Part shown: positions 18,028 to 27,313 of the stretch, piece by piece
How the letters are laid out: each line of letters starts with the position of its first letter
How positions within the stretch are numbered: the stretch's first letter is position 1
Source of the DNA: Sphingomonas sp. C3-2
GTDB lineage: Bacteria > Pseudomonadota > Alphaproteobacteria > Sphingomonadales > Sphingomonadaceae
Assembly (NCBI RefSeq): GCF_033025475.1
Contig: NZ_CP130322.1
Coordinates: forward strand, 1-64,000
Reading direction: 5' to 3'
Length of the DNA: 64,000 nucleotides
The notes under the pieces: generated by a model
Seen by the model: only the letters and a program-made list of their open reading frames with translations
Databases searched by the model: none
What the model was told of the DNA's origin: nothing
Program-made: the position numbers and the translations under genes

Positions 18028-19746
18028 ATGCACCGGATCGACAAGACCAAACTCCCCAGTCGCCATGTGTCCCTCGGGGCCCAGCGCGCGCCGCATCGTA
18101 GCTATTATTACGCGATGGGGATGACGGGCGAGGACATCGCCAAGCCCTTTGTCGCGGTCGCCTCGGCCGGCAATGATTCCGCGCCCTGCAACACCACGCT
18201 CAACGCCCAGGCCGATTTCTGCCGCGAGGGCGTGATAGAAGGCGGCGGAACGCCGCGTCGGTTCAACACCATCACCGTTACCGATGGCATTGCCATGGGC
18301 CATCAGGGGATGAAGAGCTCGCTCGTCAGCCGCGAGGTGATCGCCGATTCGATCGAATTGTCGGTGCGCGGCCATTGCTATGATGCGCTGGTCGGCTTTG
18401 CCGGATGCGACAAATCCCTGCCGGGGATGATGATGGCGATGCTCCGGCTCAACGTTCCATCGATCTTTGTCTATGGCGGCTCGATCCTGCCCGGCAGTTT
18501 CCACGGGCGCGACGTCACCGTGGTCGATGTGTTCGAGGCGGTCGGCCGGCATGAGGCCGGCAATTGCCCGCTCGAGGAACTGATCGCGCTCGAAAAGGTC
18601 GCCTGTCCCGGCCACGGCGCCTGTGGCGGGCAGTTCACCGCCAACACCATGGCCTGCGTTGCCGAGGCGATCGGGCTTTCGCTGCCGCACAGCAACATGG
18701 CCCCGGCGCCCTATCGCAGCCGCGACGATATTGCGCGCAGCGCCGGGCGTCAGGTGATGGAACTGCTGGCGAAAAACCTCAGGCCGCGTGACATATGTAC
18801 GCCACAAGCCTTTGAAAATGCTGCACGGGTTGTGGCCGCTACGGGCGGATCGACGAACGCCGCGCTCCATCTTCCTGCGATGGCGAATGAAGCGGGCTTC
18901 GCATTCGATCTGTTCGACGTGGCCGAGCTTTTCCGGTCGACCCCCTATATCGCGGACCTTAAACCCGGCGGGCAATATGTCGCGCGCGATCTCCATGATG
19001 CAGGCGGCGTCTACATGGTGATGAAGACGCTGCTGGCCGAGGGCTTGCTGCATGGGGATTGCCGCACCGTCACCGGAGCCACGCTTGGCGAGAATATCGA
19101 CGAGGTCACCTGGAACCCCGATCAGAAAGTGATCTTCGACGCCAAGATGCCGATCTCGCCCACCGGGGGCGTGGTGGGCTTGCGCGGAACGCTCGCGCCC
19201 GACGGGGCGATCGTGAAGATCGCGGGGATGCACCGGCTGTCCTTTTCCGGCCCCGCGCGCGTCTTCGATTGCGAGGAGGATTGTTTCGCCGCCGTCGAGG
19301 CGCGCGATATTGCCGAGGGGGCGGTGATCGTCATCCGCTATGAAGGGCCAAAGGGCGGCCCGGGCATGCGCGAGATGCTCGCCACCACCGCCGCGCTTTA
19401 CGGGCAGGGCATGGGCGAAAAGGTCGCGCTCATCACCGATGGCCGCTTCTCGGGCGCGACGCGGGGGTTCTGCATCGGCCATGTCGGCCCCGAAGCGGCG
19501 GACGGCGGGCCGATCGCGCTGGTCGAGGATGGCGATATCATCGCGATCGACGCCGAAGCAGGGACCATCGATCTCGCTGTTTCCGACGCGGTTCTGGAGG
19601 CGCGCTGCAAGAACTGGGTACCGCGCCGGACCGATTATAATTCGGGCGCGATCTGGCGGTTTGCACGCAATGTCGGCCCGGCACGCTACGGCGCCGTCAC
19701 CCATCCCGGCGCGCGTGCCGAAACGCATGTCTATGCTGACATCTGA
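18028..19746 (+). CDS. ilvD: Dihydroxy-acid dehydratase
   Basis: Fe-S enzyme that converts 2,3-dihydroxy-isovalerate and 2,3-dihydroxy-3-methylvalerate to the 2-keto acids in valine and isoleucine synthesis. The 572-residue protein has the IlvD/Edd motifs with three cluster cysteines ([40 protein letters not shown]) and the C-terminal [10 protein letters not shown] and [13 protein letters not shown]. The pattern [17 protein letters not shown] and a GQF-type third motif place it on the IlvD rather than Edd side, though some paralogues act on sugar acids. No other ilv genes are adjacent. Confidence 0.93.
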   Translation: MHRIDKTKLPSRHVSLGAQRAPHRSYYYAMGMTGEDIAKPFVAVASAGNDSAPCNTTLNAQADFCREGVIEGGGTPRRFNTITVTDGIAMGHQGMKSSLVSREVIADSIELSVRGHCYDALVGFAGCDKSLPGMMMAMLRLNVPSIFVYGGSILPGSFHGRDVTVVDVFEAVGRHEAGNCPLEELIALEKVACPGHGACGGQFTANTMACVAEAIGLSLPHSNMAPAPYRSRDDIARSAGRQVMELLAKNLRPRDICTPQAFENAARVVAATGGSTNAALHLPAMANEAGFAFDLFDVAELFRSTPYIADLKPGGQYVARDLHDAGGVYMVMKTLLAEGLLHGDCRTVTGATLGENIDEVTWNPDQKVIFDAKMPISPTGGVVGLRGTLAPDGAIVKIAGMHRLSFSGPARVFDCEEDCFAAVEARDIAEGAVIVIRYEGPKGGPGMREMLATTAALYGQGMGEKVALITDGRFSGATRGFCIGHVGPEAADGGPIALVEDGDIIAIDAEAGTIDLAVSDAVLEARCKNWVPRRTDYNSGAIWRFARNVGPARYGAVTHPGARAETHVYADI

Positions 19747-19786
19747 TCGTTGCACTTGGGGCCAAGGCATTGAATAAACCGGTCTC

Positions 19787-21175
19787 ATGACCGGATATTA
19801 TCGCCCCATTCTTACCGCTGCGGCCATGCGCGCCGCCGAAGAACACGCCATGGCCGATGGCACCAGCGTCGATACGCTGATGGACCGCGCGGGCCATGCG
19901 GTTGCCGAGGCGGCATGGCGTTTTGGCGGCGGCCGCCCGGTGCTCATCCTGTGCGGCCCCGGAAACAATGGCGGCGACGGTTATGTCGCGGCGCGCTATC
20001 TCTCCGAACGCGGCGTTCCTGTCCGCGTGGCGGCCAGCGCCGATCCGCGCACCGAAGTGTCGATCCGCGCGCGCCAGACATGGACCGGTCCGGTCGAGCC
20101 GCTCGCCACAGTCGCGCCCGGCGCGGTTCTCGTCGACGCGCTGTTCGGCACCGGCCTCACGCGTCCGCTCGACGGCACGATTGCGGATCCGCTGGCCCGG
20201 TGTGTCGCGGCCGCGCATTTCAGCCTCGCAGTCGACGTGCCGAGCGGCATGGACGCGGATAGTGGCGCGCTGCTCGCGCCCTTGCCGCATTTCGACATGA
20301 CGATCGCGCTCGGCGCGCTGAAGCCCGCGCACCGTCTGCAACCGGCTGCGGCGCATTGCGGCGCGGTCATCATCGGCGATATCGGCATCGCGATCGAAAG
20401 CCGCTGGACTGAACTCGCACAGCCGCGCCTGAAGGCGCCGGGCCCGCTCGATCACAAATATAGCCGCGGGCTCGTGGCCGTGGTGGCGGGCGATATGCCC
20501 GGCGCGGCGCGGCTTGCCGCCATGGCGTCAGCGCGGGCAGGGGCGGGCTATGTCCGGCTTTACGGCGCGTCAGTACAGGCTGACGCCATCGTTTCCCATC
20601 CCGTTGAGGCGCTGGAAAGCGATCTGGCGGATGCCCGCATCGGCGCGCTCCTCATTGGGCCGGGGCTTGGCCGGTCAAATGCCGCGCGGCGTCTGCTCGC
20701 TTTGGCCCTAGCCACCGACCGGCCTTTGGTGATCGACGCCGATGCGCTCCACCTCCTGAAGGGCGTTGGCCTCAAGACGCTGGCGCGGCGAACCGCCCCC
20801 GCCATCCTCACCCCGCATGGCGGTGAGTTCACCGCGCTCTTTGGTGACGGGCAGGGGGGCAAGATCGACCGTACCCTCGTGGCGGCCGCGCGCGCCAATG
20901 CGGTGATCGTGCACAAGGGCGCCGACACCGTGGCCGCCGCGCCGGATGGGCAGGTGACGGTCGCACCGCCTGCATCCTCATGGCTGTCCACCGCAGGAAC
21001 GGGCGATGTTCTGGCCGGGATTACCGCCGCGATGCTCGCGCGCGGGCTGGCGCCACTGGCTGCTGCCGAGGCCGGGCTATGGCTCCATGCAGAGGCTGCG
21101 CGCCTTTCCGGGCCAGCCTTTATCGCAGATGACCTTGCATCCAACCTCGCGCGCGCTATTGCCCCGTGCCTGTGA
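19787..21175 (+). CDS. nnrD: Bifunctional NAD(P)H-hydrate epimerase / ADP-dependent NAD(P)H-hydrate dehydratase
   Basis: Repairs hydrated NADH and NADPH. The N-terminal half (about residues 1-205, YjeF_N) has the epimerase loop ILCGPGNNGGDGYVAARYL and DALFGTGLTRP. The C-terminal half (about 220-460, YjeF_C kinase-like fold) has LTPHGGEF, VIVHKGADTV and the nucleotide-binding STAGTGDVLAGITAAMLARG. The two-domain fusion is common in bacteria. The stop overlaps the start of the downstream methyltransferase gene by 10 bases. Confidence 0.95.
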   Translation: MTGYYRPILTAAAMRAAEEHAMADGTSVDTLMDRAGHAVAEAAWRFGGGRPVLILCGPGNNGGDGYVAARYLSERGVPVRVAASADPRTEVSIRARQTWTGPVEPLATVAPGAVLVDALFGTGLTRPLDGTIADPLARCVAAAHFSLAVDVPSGMDADSGALLAPLPHFDMTIALGALKPAHRLQPAAAHCGAVIIGDIGIAIESRWTELAQPRLKAPGPLDHKYSRGLVAVVAGDMPGAARLAAMASARAGAGYVRLYGASVQADAIVSHPVEALESDLADARIGALLIGPGLGRSNAARRLLALALATDRPLVIDADALHLLKGVGLKTLARRTAPAILTPHGGEFTALFGDGQGGKIDRTLVAAARANAVIVHKGADTVAAAPDGQVTVAPPASSWLSTAGTGDVLAGITAAMLARGLAPLAAAEAGLWLHAEAARLSGPAFIADDLASNLARAIAPCL

Positions 21176-22374
21176 CTGAAAATTCCGAAATCATCCGCAT
21201 CGCCGCGCGCGGCGACGGCGTTACCGCCGATGGGCGCCATGTTCCGCTTGCCGCGCCGGGGGATCACGTCCTTCCCGATGGCAGCCTCGTGCCCGGTCCG
21301 CATCACGCCGAACCGGCCTGCCCGCATTATCCCGAATGCGGCGGTTGCCAGCTCCAGCATCTCGACGAACCGAGCTTCACCGACTTCGTGATCGATCGGG
21401 TGCGCAACGCGCTCGCGGCGCAAAAGGTGGACTTGCCCGAATTCCGCCCGGCGCACGTCTCGCCCGCCAGAAGCCGCCGCCGCGCGAGCTTTCGTGCCGA
21501 GCGGCGCGGCCGCAAGATCCTGTTCGGCTTCAATGCCGGGCAATCGCACCGCATCGTCGACTTGAAGGATTGCGCGACGCTCGATCCCGCGTTGCAGGCG
21601 CTCATTCCGCCGCTGCGGGCGATGATCGGGCCGATGCTGCAGGAAAAACGCGCCGTCGGCGTCCGCATGACGCTCGCCGATCAGGGCATCGATCTTCTGC
21701 TGGAAAATATCGAGGCCAATGGCCTCGAAGCGGCCGAGGGGCTGTCGCGCTTTGCCGAAAAGCATCGGCTCGCCCGGCTTTCGATCGATGACGGCTTTGG
21801 CCCCCAGACGCGCTGGGAACCCGAACCCGTGACCGTCACGCTGGGCGGCATTCCCGTGCCGCTCCCGCACAACGCCTTCCTGCAGGCGACGGCCGATGGC
21901 GAAACCGTGCTCGTCGCTGCCGTGCTGGAAGCGATCGGGGACGCGCCCACCGCAGCCGATCTGTTCTCCGGTCTCGGCACCTTCGCGCTCGCCGTCGCGC
22001 AAGGCAGCCGCAAGGTCTATGCCGCAGAGGCGTCGCGCGATGCCGCCGCCTCGCTCAAATCGGCGTCGGGCCGCGCGATGCGCCAGGTCTTTGTCGAGCA
22101 CCGCGATCTCTATCGCCGCCCGCTGACGACCGCCGAGCTCAACCGCTTCGGCGCGATCATCCTCGATCCGCCCCGGGCGGGCGCCGAAGCGCAGATCGCC
22201 GCGCTCGCCGCCTCCACCGCGCCGCGCATCGCCTATATTTCCTGCAATCCGGCCACCTTCGCGCGCGATGCGAAGACGCTGGTCGACGGCGGCTACCGGC
22301 TCGATTGGGTCCGTCCCGTGGGCCAGTTCCGCTGGTCCACCCATGTCGAACTGGCGGCGGCCTTTTCGCGCTGA
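21166..22374 (+). CDS. RNA (uracil-C5) methyltransferase, TrmA/RlmD family
   Basis: SAM-dependent enzyme that makes 5-methyluridine in rRNA or tRNA. The 402-residue protein has an N-terminal region with cysteines in CPHYPECGGCQLQH (Fe-S site of the RlmC/RlmD type), then the methyltransferase fold with AADLFSGLGTFALAVA, IILDPPRAGAEAQ and the catalytic-cysteine motif YISCNPATFARD. Which uridine it modifies (rRNA U747/U1939-type or other) cannot be told from sequence. It starts inside the nnrD gene. A strong hairpin follows the stop. Confidence 0.92.
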   Translation: MPVTENSEIIRIAARGDGVTADGRHVPLAAPGDHVLPDGSLVPGPHHAEPACPHYPECGGCQLQHLDEPSFTDFVIDRVRNALAAQKVDLPEFRPAHVSPARSRRRASFRAERRGRKILFGFNAGQSHRIVDLKDCATLDPALQALIPPLRAMIGPMLQEKRAVGVRMTLADQGIDLLLENIEANGLEAAEGLSRFAEKHRLARLSIDDGFGPQTRWEPEPVTVTLGGIPVPLPHNAFLQATADGETVLVAAVLEAIGDAPTAADLFSGLGTFALAVAQGSRKVYAAEASRDAAASLKSASGRAMRQVFVEHRDLYRRPLTTAELNRFGAIILDPPRAGAEAQIAALAASTAPRIAYISCNPATFARDAKTLVDGGYRLDWVRPVGQFRWSTHVELAAAFSR

Positions 22375-22381
22375 GATTATC

Positions 22382-22405
22382 CCGGCCCGCCATTGCGCGG
22401 GCCGG
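22382..22405. terminator. Bidirectional hairpin between convergent genes
   Basis: Inverted repeat CCGGCCCGC / GCGGGCCGG (9 bp, 6-base loop) between the convergent methyltransferase and MAPEG genes. A short T run follows on the plus strand (GGTTTCC). Position and strength fit a shared terminator. Confidence 0.7.
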
Positions 22406-22410
22406 TTTCC

Positions 22411-22842
22411 TCAAAAGACGATCATCGCCGCGCGGATCGCCAGCGCGATCAGGCAGAACGACGCCAGCATGAAGACGCCAAAGCGCAACGCGATCCGGTT
22501 GCCCAGCACCTGCACAAGGCTGTGCACGATGCGCAAGGCCACATAGCCCCAGGCAATCATGGCATTGAGCCCGCTTCCGGCACCAAGCAGCGCCAGCGTC
22601 AGCGCCACCGCATAGAAGAGCGTCGGTTGCTCCATCAGATGGTTGTAATTATCCGCCTTCCAGCGGACGGTGGCGGGCAATCCGGCGGTCAGCTCGCGCG
22701 GCGGTTTGTCGGGATCAAGCGCCACACCCGCGCGGCGCATCGCGGGCAGGCGGGTGGCATACATCCACGCCCATATGATCATCGACCAGAGGATCAGGGC
22801 CACCACCGGCTGTAATATCGCTGTCTGGGGCGTCATCGCCAT
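22411..22842 (-). CDS. MAPEG family membrane protein
   Basis: A 143-residue four-helix membrane protein of the MAPEG family (membrane-associated proteins in eicosanoid and glutathione metabolism). Helices appear at about 10-28, 65-85, 90-110 and 120-140. It contains ADNYNHLMEQPTLFYAVALT, the conserved N-x-x-E-Q loop of the family. Bacterial members are uncharacterised, some with glutathione transferase activity. It is the second of two adjacent paralogues, separated by 6 bases. Confidence 0.85.
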   Translation of the reverse strand: MAMTPQTAILQPVVALILWSMIIWAWMYATRLPAMRRAGVALDPDKPPRELTAGLPATVRWKADNYNHLMEQPTLFYAVALTLALLGAGSGLNAMIAWGYVALRIVHSLVQVLGNRIALRFGVFMLASFCLIALAIRAAMIVF

Positions 22843-22848
22843 TCTCCC

Positions 22849-23274
22849 TCAAAGCGTCGCGAGTAGCGCGGAAATGGCGAGGATCAGGAGAATGATCGAC
22901 GACAGCGCGAACAGTGGAAAGCGGATCGAGATGCGGTTCACCGTCACCTGAACCACGCTGTGCACGACGCGCAAGCCGACATAGGCCCAGGCCAGCGCAA
23001 CGCTCTGCGGTGTCGCCGCGCCGGCGACTGCGAGGATCACGACCGTCGCGTAAAAGATCGTCGGCTGTTCCATCAGATGCGCATAATTATGCGCCTTCCA
23101 GTTCACATCGGCCGGCAATACGCCTTCAAGATCGGCGCCGCGTCCGCCCACCGCCTTGGACAGATCGATGCCCATGCGCTTCAGCGCGGGGAGGCGCGTG
23201 GCGCCCATCCAGACGAGCATCACGAGCGACCAGATCACCAGCACGGCCGCTGGCGTCAATATCTGCAGAGTCAT
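22849..23274 (-). CDS. MAPEG family membrane protein (paralogue)
   Basis: A 141-residue paralogue of the next gene downstream, with the matching loop AHNYAHLMEQPTIFYATVVI and the same four-helix pattern (WSLVMLVWMGATRLP near the start). Shared features over the full length indicate tandem duplication. It is the first gene of a two-gene unit. The function is not known beyond the family link to glutathione or lipid metabolism. Confidence 0.85.
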   Translation of the reverse strand: MTLQILTPAAVLVIWSLVMLVWMGATRLPALKRMGIDLSKAVGGRGADLEGVLPADVNWKAHNYAHLMEQPTIFYATVVILAVAGAATPQSVALAWAYVGLRVVHSVVQVTVNRISIRFPLFALSSIILLILAISALLATL

Positions 23275-23278
23275 GAAA

Positions 23279-23310
23279 ACACCCCCTCCCGTTATGGCGG
23301 GAGAGGGTGT
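23279..23310 (-). terminator. Terminator downstream of the ornithine decarboxylase gene
   Basis: ACACCCCCTCCCG / CGGGAGAGGGTGT forms a 13-bp stem with one G-T position. On the minus strand it is followed by TGTTTTC, a short T tract, so it can stop transcription coming leftwards from the decarboxylase gene that ends at 23350. Confidence 0.7.
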
Positions 23311-23349
23311 CTCAACTTGTTTCGGTCGTCAAATGAAACGGATTGGCGG

Positions 23350-24552
23350 TCAGCTCACGCGATTGAGCGAAACCACGCTGCCCGAACGCCGCGGCGCATC
23401 CGCTTCCTCGGTCAGATAGGTGCTGGCCATCGGCTCATCCTCGACGATCACCGTCTCGGTGGCGCCAAAGCCGTTGAACGCGGTGCGCATCGCGCAGCCA
23501 TAAGCGCCCAGCATGCCGACCTCGATATAATCACCCACGGTGACATCGGCGGGCAGCATGAACGGGCCCGCCATATGGTCGAGATCGTCGCAGGTGGGGC
23601 CGTAAAAGCTGAACGCCATTTCGCGCGTTTCGCTCTCTTCTTCGCGCACCAGCTGCACCGGGAAGCGCCAGCCGACATGCGCTGCATCGAACAGGGCGCC
23701 GTAGGCACCGTCGTTGATGTACAGCTCATCGCCGCGGCGACGCTCGACGCGCACCAGCAGGCTCGCATATTCGGCGCACAGCGCGCGGCCGGGTTCGCAC
23801 CACAGTTCAGCCGAATAGCTGATCGGCAGGCTTTCGAAGGCCGCGTGGATCGCCTGGAAATAGCTTTCCAGCGCCGGCGGCTCCATGCCCGGATAGATCG
23901 ACGGGAAACCGCCACCGACATCGACCAGATCGACGGTAACCGCCGCCTGCACGATCGCCTGGCGCACGCGCTCCATCGCCTCGACATAGGCCTGCGGCGT
24001 CATCGCCTGGCTGCCCACATGGAAGCAGATGCCCAGCGTGTCGGCGGCCTGACGTGCGGCGAACAGCAGCTCCGTTACTTCCGACGGTTCCGCACCGAAT
24101 TTCGACGCCAGGCTGAGCTTCGAGTGGTCCGACGACACGCGCAGGCGCACTGCCAGCGTCAGGTCTTCGGCATTGCGCGTCGCGCGCTGGATCTTCTTCA
24201 GCTCGTCCATCGAGTCGAGCGAGAAGGTGCGCACGCCGTGCGTGAAATAAGCTTCCTCGATCGCTTCCTCGGCCTTTACCGGGTGCATGAAGCACAGCAC
24301 GGCTTCGGGCAGCGTCGACGCAACCAGGCGCACTTCTGCAATTGAAGCGACGTCGTAATGCGTGATTCCGCTGTCCCAGAGGATCTGGATCAGATCGGGG
24401 GATGGGTTCGCCTTTACCGCATAAAGCGCACGGCCCGGAAACTTCTCGACGAAGAAGCGGGCTGCACGACGGGCTGCGTGCGGACGAACGAGCGTAACCG
24501 GCTGTACCGGACGGAGGGCAGCTAGCCCCAGCGCGCTATGGTGCTTGTGCAA
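23350..24552 (-). CDS. Type III PLP-dependent decarboxylase, ornithine/lysine decarboxylase
   Basis: Makes putrescine (or cadaverine) by decarboxylating ornithine or lysine. The 400-residue alanine-racemase-fold protein has the PLP lysine in LYAVKANPSP (about residue 45), the HVGSQ motif, the glycine-rich GGGFPSIYPG, ELWCEPGRALCAEY binding the PLP phosphate, and CDDLDHMAGPF near the active site at the subunit interface. The start is TTG at 24552 with GGAGG 9 bases upstream. It sits next to the carboxyspermidine genes, so supplying putrescine for spermidine is the natural reading. It has its own promoter and terminator. Confidence 0.93.
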   Translation of the reverse strand: MHKHHSALGLAALRPVQPVTLVRPHAARRAARFFVEKFPGRALYAVKANPSPDLIQILWDSGITHYDVASIAEVRLVASTLPEAVLCFMHPVKAEEAIEEAYFTHGVRTFSLDSMDELKKIQRATRNAEDLTLAVRLRVSSDHSKLSLASKFGAEPSEVTELLFAARQAADTLGICFHVGSQAMTPQAYVEAMERVRQAIVQAAVTVDLVDVGGGFPSIYPGMEPPALESYFQAIHAAFESLPISYSAELWCEPGRALCAEYASLLVRVERRRGDELYINDGAYGALFDAAHVGWRFPVQLVREEESETREMAFSFYGPTCDDLDHMAGPFMLPADVTVGDYIEVGMLGAYGCAMRTAFNGFGATETVIVEDEPMASTYLTEEADAPRRSGSVVSLNRVS

Positions 24553-24626
24553 CTCAAGGGACCTCCAGTGGGTAGTTCCAAACGAAGCTGCCTTGCGGTG
24601 GAAGTCCCATGGGGCAGCGGAGGCGC

Positions 24627-24655
24627 GATATATGGTGGGGGGGGCTGGGTGTAAA
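24627..24655 (-). promoter_or_regulatory. Putative sigma70 promoter of the ornithine decarboxylase gene
   Basis: On the minus strand TTTACA (-35) and TATATC (-10) are separated by exactly 17 bases, with an expected transcript start near 24619 and a leader of about 67 bases. The spacer is C-rich. It lies just downstream of the preceding gene's terminator, as expected for an independent unit. Confidence 0.5.
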
Positions 24656-24677
24656 GAGCGTTTATAACATTCGTTCC

Positions 24678-24713
24678 TTTTGCCGCAGGAATGCTACGTT
24701 TCCTGCGGCAAAA
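24678..24713 (-). terminator. Strong terminator after the carboxyspermidine decarboxylase gene
   Basis: TTTTGCCGCAGGAA / TTCCTGCGGCAAAA is a perfect 14-bp inverted repeat with an 8-base loop. Stem ends in A and T runs make it a classic factor-independent terminator usable in both directions. It separates the CASDH-CASDC pair from the decarboxylase unit. Confidence 0.85.
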
Positions 24714-24734
24714 CGGGGCTAATCCGCGATAATG

Positions 24735-25907
24735 TCAGGACAGCCGATCGCGGAAATCGGCATAGCCGAACTGCTTGATAAGCCTCAGTGAGTCGGTTTC
24801 GCTGTTCCACAGCGCGATCGACGGAAGCGGAACGCCGTTGAAGGTGTTCGTCTTTACCATCGAGTAATGCGCCTGATCGAGAAAGGCGATCCGGTCGCCC
24901 ACCTGCGGGGCCGCTGCAAAGCCGTAGTCGCCGATCACATCCCCTGCGAGGCACGAAGGGCCGCCCAGGCGCATCGTGACGCCCTCAGGGGCCTCTGAGA
25001 GCATTGCAGGGCGATACGGCGCCTCGATCACGTCGGGCATGTGGCAGGTGGCCGAAATGTCCGTGATGCCGATCGGCATGGCATTCTCGAACGTGTCGAG
25101 GATCTCGCCCACCAGAATGCCCGCGTCGAGCGCTACGGCCTCGCCCGGTTCGATATAGACCGTAAGCCCGGTGCGTTCGCGAATGTCCTTCAGAAAGGCC
25201 ACCAGTTCGTCACGCTGATAGTCTGAACGCGTCACATGATGCCCGCCCCCGAAATTCAACCATTTCAGCTGGCCGAAATAGGGCGCGATCTGCGGCTCAA
25301 GCGCTTCCCAGGTCCGGCGCAGCGGCTCGAAATCCTGTTCGCACAGCGTGTGGAAATGGAGGCCGGAAATGTCCTCCATATCCTCGGGGCGCAGCTGCGA
25401 TACCGGAAAGCCAAGGCGTGAGCCGGGCTGGCACGGATCATATTTGGGCACTTCGCCTTCGCTGTGCTCGGGGTTGAGCCGCAGCCCGAGGTCGAACTGC
25501 TCGCCGGCGGCGCGCGCGGCCGCGATCTCGGCGGCAAAACGACGGTGCTGCATCGGGGAGTTGAAGACCACCGTGTCCGAAAGCCGGAAGATCTCGGGCA
25601 GGTCCGCGGCCTTGTATCCCGCGCAATAGGTTTCGACGATGCCGTGATAATGGTCGCGGCCAAGCTGCGCTTCCCACAGGCCGGAGGCGCAGACCCCGTC
25701 GAGATATTCGCCGACGACATCGCCGAGCGACCACATGGAAAAGGCCTTGAGCGCGAGCAGCACCTTCGCGCCCGATCGGTCGCCGATATCCTTCAGCGTC
25801 GCCAGATTGCGGCGGATCGCCGCCTCGTCGACGACGAAACAGGGGGAAGGAACGCGCTTCAGGTTGAAATGGGCAAATGCCCCCGGATCACCGGCTCTGG
25901 TTTCCAT
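24735..25907 (-). CDS. nspC: Carboxy(nor)spermidine decarboxylase
   Basis: PLP enzyme that removes CO2 from carboxyspermidine (or carboxynorspermidine) to give spermidine (or norspermidine). From ATG 25907 (METRAGDPG) it is 390 residues. PSPCFVVDEAAIRRNL opens the barrel, LLALKAFSMW holds the PLP lysine, GLRLNPEHSEGEVPKYDPC and GLHFHTLCEQ are diagnostic NspC motifs, and YIEPGEAVALDAG and GPSCLAGDVIGDY close the site. It is preceded by the dehydrogenase of the same pathway, 116 bases away. Confidence 0.93.
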   Translation of the reverse strand: METRAGDPGAFAHFNLKRVPSPCFVVDEAAIRRNLATLKDIGDRSGAKVLLALKAFSMWSLGDVVGEYLDGVCASGLWEAQLGRDHYHGIVETYCAGYKAADLPEIFRLSDTVVFNSPMQHRRFAAEIAAARAAGEQFDLGLRLNPEHSEGEVPKYDPCQPGSRLGFPVSQLRPEDMEDISGLHFHTLCEQDFEPLRRTWEALEPQIAPYFGQLKWLNFGGGHHVTRSDYQRDELVAFLKDIRERTGLTVYIEPGEAVALDAGILVGEILDTFENAMPIGITDISATCHMPDVIEAPYRPAMLSEAPEGVTMRLGGPSCLAGDVIGDYGFAAAPQVGDRIAFLDQAHYSMVKTNTFNGVPLPSIALWNSETDSLRLIKQFGYADFRDRLS

Positions 25908-26023
25908 CAGGTCTCTCTTTAACGACGATCCCGCGGGAAACGTCGGCCCGGCCATGCCGAACCGCCGCCCCGCGGGAAATATTGTTCATCGGCCCGGATA
26001 TCCGGGCTGGTCGGGCTGCGGGA

Positions 26024-27241
26024 TCAGAAATCCAGCGGCTTGTCGAGTTCGACAACCTGCCAGGGCAGGCCGTGCTTGTTCAGCATGTCCATGAACGGAT
26101 CGGGATCGAACTGTTCCATGTTGAACACGCCTTCGCCCTTCCAGGCGCCGGTCAGCACCATCGCCGCGCCGATCATTGCCGGAACGCCGGTGGTGTAGCT
26201 CACCGCCTGGTTGCCGGTTTCTGCATAGGCTTCTTCGTGGTCGCAGACGTTGTAGATATAGACGGTCTTGGGCTTGCCGTCCTTCTCGCCGGTCGCGATG
26301 TCGCCGATGTTCGTCTTGCCCTTGGTGGTCACGCCCAGGCTTGCCGGTTCGGGCAGAACGGCCTTCAGGAACTGCAGCGGAATGATTTCCTTGCCTTCAT
26401 AGATCACCGGATCGATCCGGGTCATGCCGACATTCTGGAGCACTTCGAGGTGCTTCAGATACTGGTCGCCAAAGGTCATCCAGAAACGGATGCGCTTGAT
26501 TTCGGGATAGTGCGTCGCAAGCGATTCCAGCTCCTCATGATACATGAGGTACATGTTCTTTTCGCCGACCTGGTCGAAATCGAACACCTGCTTGGTCGAC
26601 AGCGCGGGCGTTTCCACCCACTGGCCGTTCTCATAGTGACGCGCGGGCGCGGTCACTTCGCGGATGTTGATTTCCGGGTTGAAGTTGGTCGCGAAATGCT
26701 GGCCATGATCGCCGCCATTGCAGTCGAGAATGTCGAGCGTGTCGATGCGGTCGAGGTGATGCTTCTTCAGATGGCTTGCGAACACGCTCGTCACGCCCGG
26801 GTCGAAACCCGAACCGAGCAGCGCCATCAGGCCCGCTTCCTTGAAGCGCTCATGATACGCCCATTGCCAGCTATATTCGAACTTGGCTTCGTCGCGCGGC
26901 TCGTAATTGGCCGTGTCGAGATAGTTCACGCCGGTCTTGAGGCACGCCTCCATGATCGTCAGATCCTGGTAGGGCAGCGCGAGGTTGACGACGAGTGCGG
27001 GCTGCACCTTCGCGATCAGCGCGGCGGTTGCATCGATATCATCCGCGTCGACTTCGGCGGTGTCGATGGTGACGCCGGTACGTGCCTTCACCGAATCGGC
27101 GATCGCATCGCACTTGAACTTGCGGCGGCTCGCCAATGTGATGTGCGAGAAAATATCGCTGTTCATCGCCATTTTGTGAACCGCGACCGAGCCGACGCCG
27201 CCGGCACCAATGACAAGGACCTTGCTCAATTCTGTCTCCAT
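26024..27241 (-). CDS. Carboxy(nor)spermidine dehydrogenase (saccharopine dehydrogenase family)
   Basis: NADPH-dependent enzyme that condenses aspartate semialdehyde with putrescine (or diaminopropane) to form carboxyspermidine (or carboxynorspermidine). The 405-residue protein starts with the Rossmann motif VLVIGAGGVGSVAVHK and has the family segments LPYQDLTIMEACLKTGVNYLD, GFDPGVTSVFA and TTGVPAMIGAAMVL. ATG 27241 is listed; TTG at 27229 (giving MSKVLVIG) has a better-placed GGAG and may be the real start. Together with the decarboxylase genes downstream it completes the S-adenosylmethionine-independent route to spermidine. Confidence 0.93.
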   Translation of the reverse strand: METELSKVLVIGAGGVGSVAVHKMAMNSDIFSHITLASRRKFKCDAIADSVKARTGVTIDTAEVDADDIDATAALIAKVQPALVVNLALPYQDLTIMEACLKTGVNYLDTANYEPRDEAKFEYSWQWAYHERFKEAGLMALLGSGFDPGVTSVFASHLKKHHLDRIDTLDILDCNGGDHGQHFATNFNPEINIREVTAPARHYENGQWVETPALSTKQVFDFDQVGEKNMYLMYHEELESLATHYPEIKRIRFWMTFGDQYLKHLEVLQNVGMTRIDPVIYEGKEIIPLQFLKAVLPEPASLGVTTKGKTNIGDIATGEKDGKPKTVYIYNVCDHEEAYAETGNQAVSYTTGVPAMIGAAMVLTGAWKGEGVFNMEQFDPDPFMDMLNKHGLPWQVVELDKPLDF

Positions 27242-27313
27242 GAAAGGAAAAGTTGGGCGCTATATAGGGATGCAATGTTACAGGGCAAAATCTTTGTACG
27301 AAAGGAAGGCAAA

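Noticed and set aside
17170-19788. 872-residue open frame antisense to ilvD and the amidohydrolase gene
   Set aside because: No protein-like motifs; it spans two well-supported genes in the opposite direction, an effect of high GC.
26024-27313. N-terminal extension of the threonine dehydratase frame back to 25877
   Set aside because: The extension is antisense to the carboxyspermidine dehydrogenase gene and not protein-like; ATG 27314 has a good ribosome-binding site.
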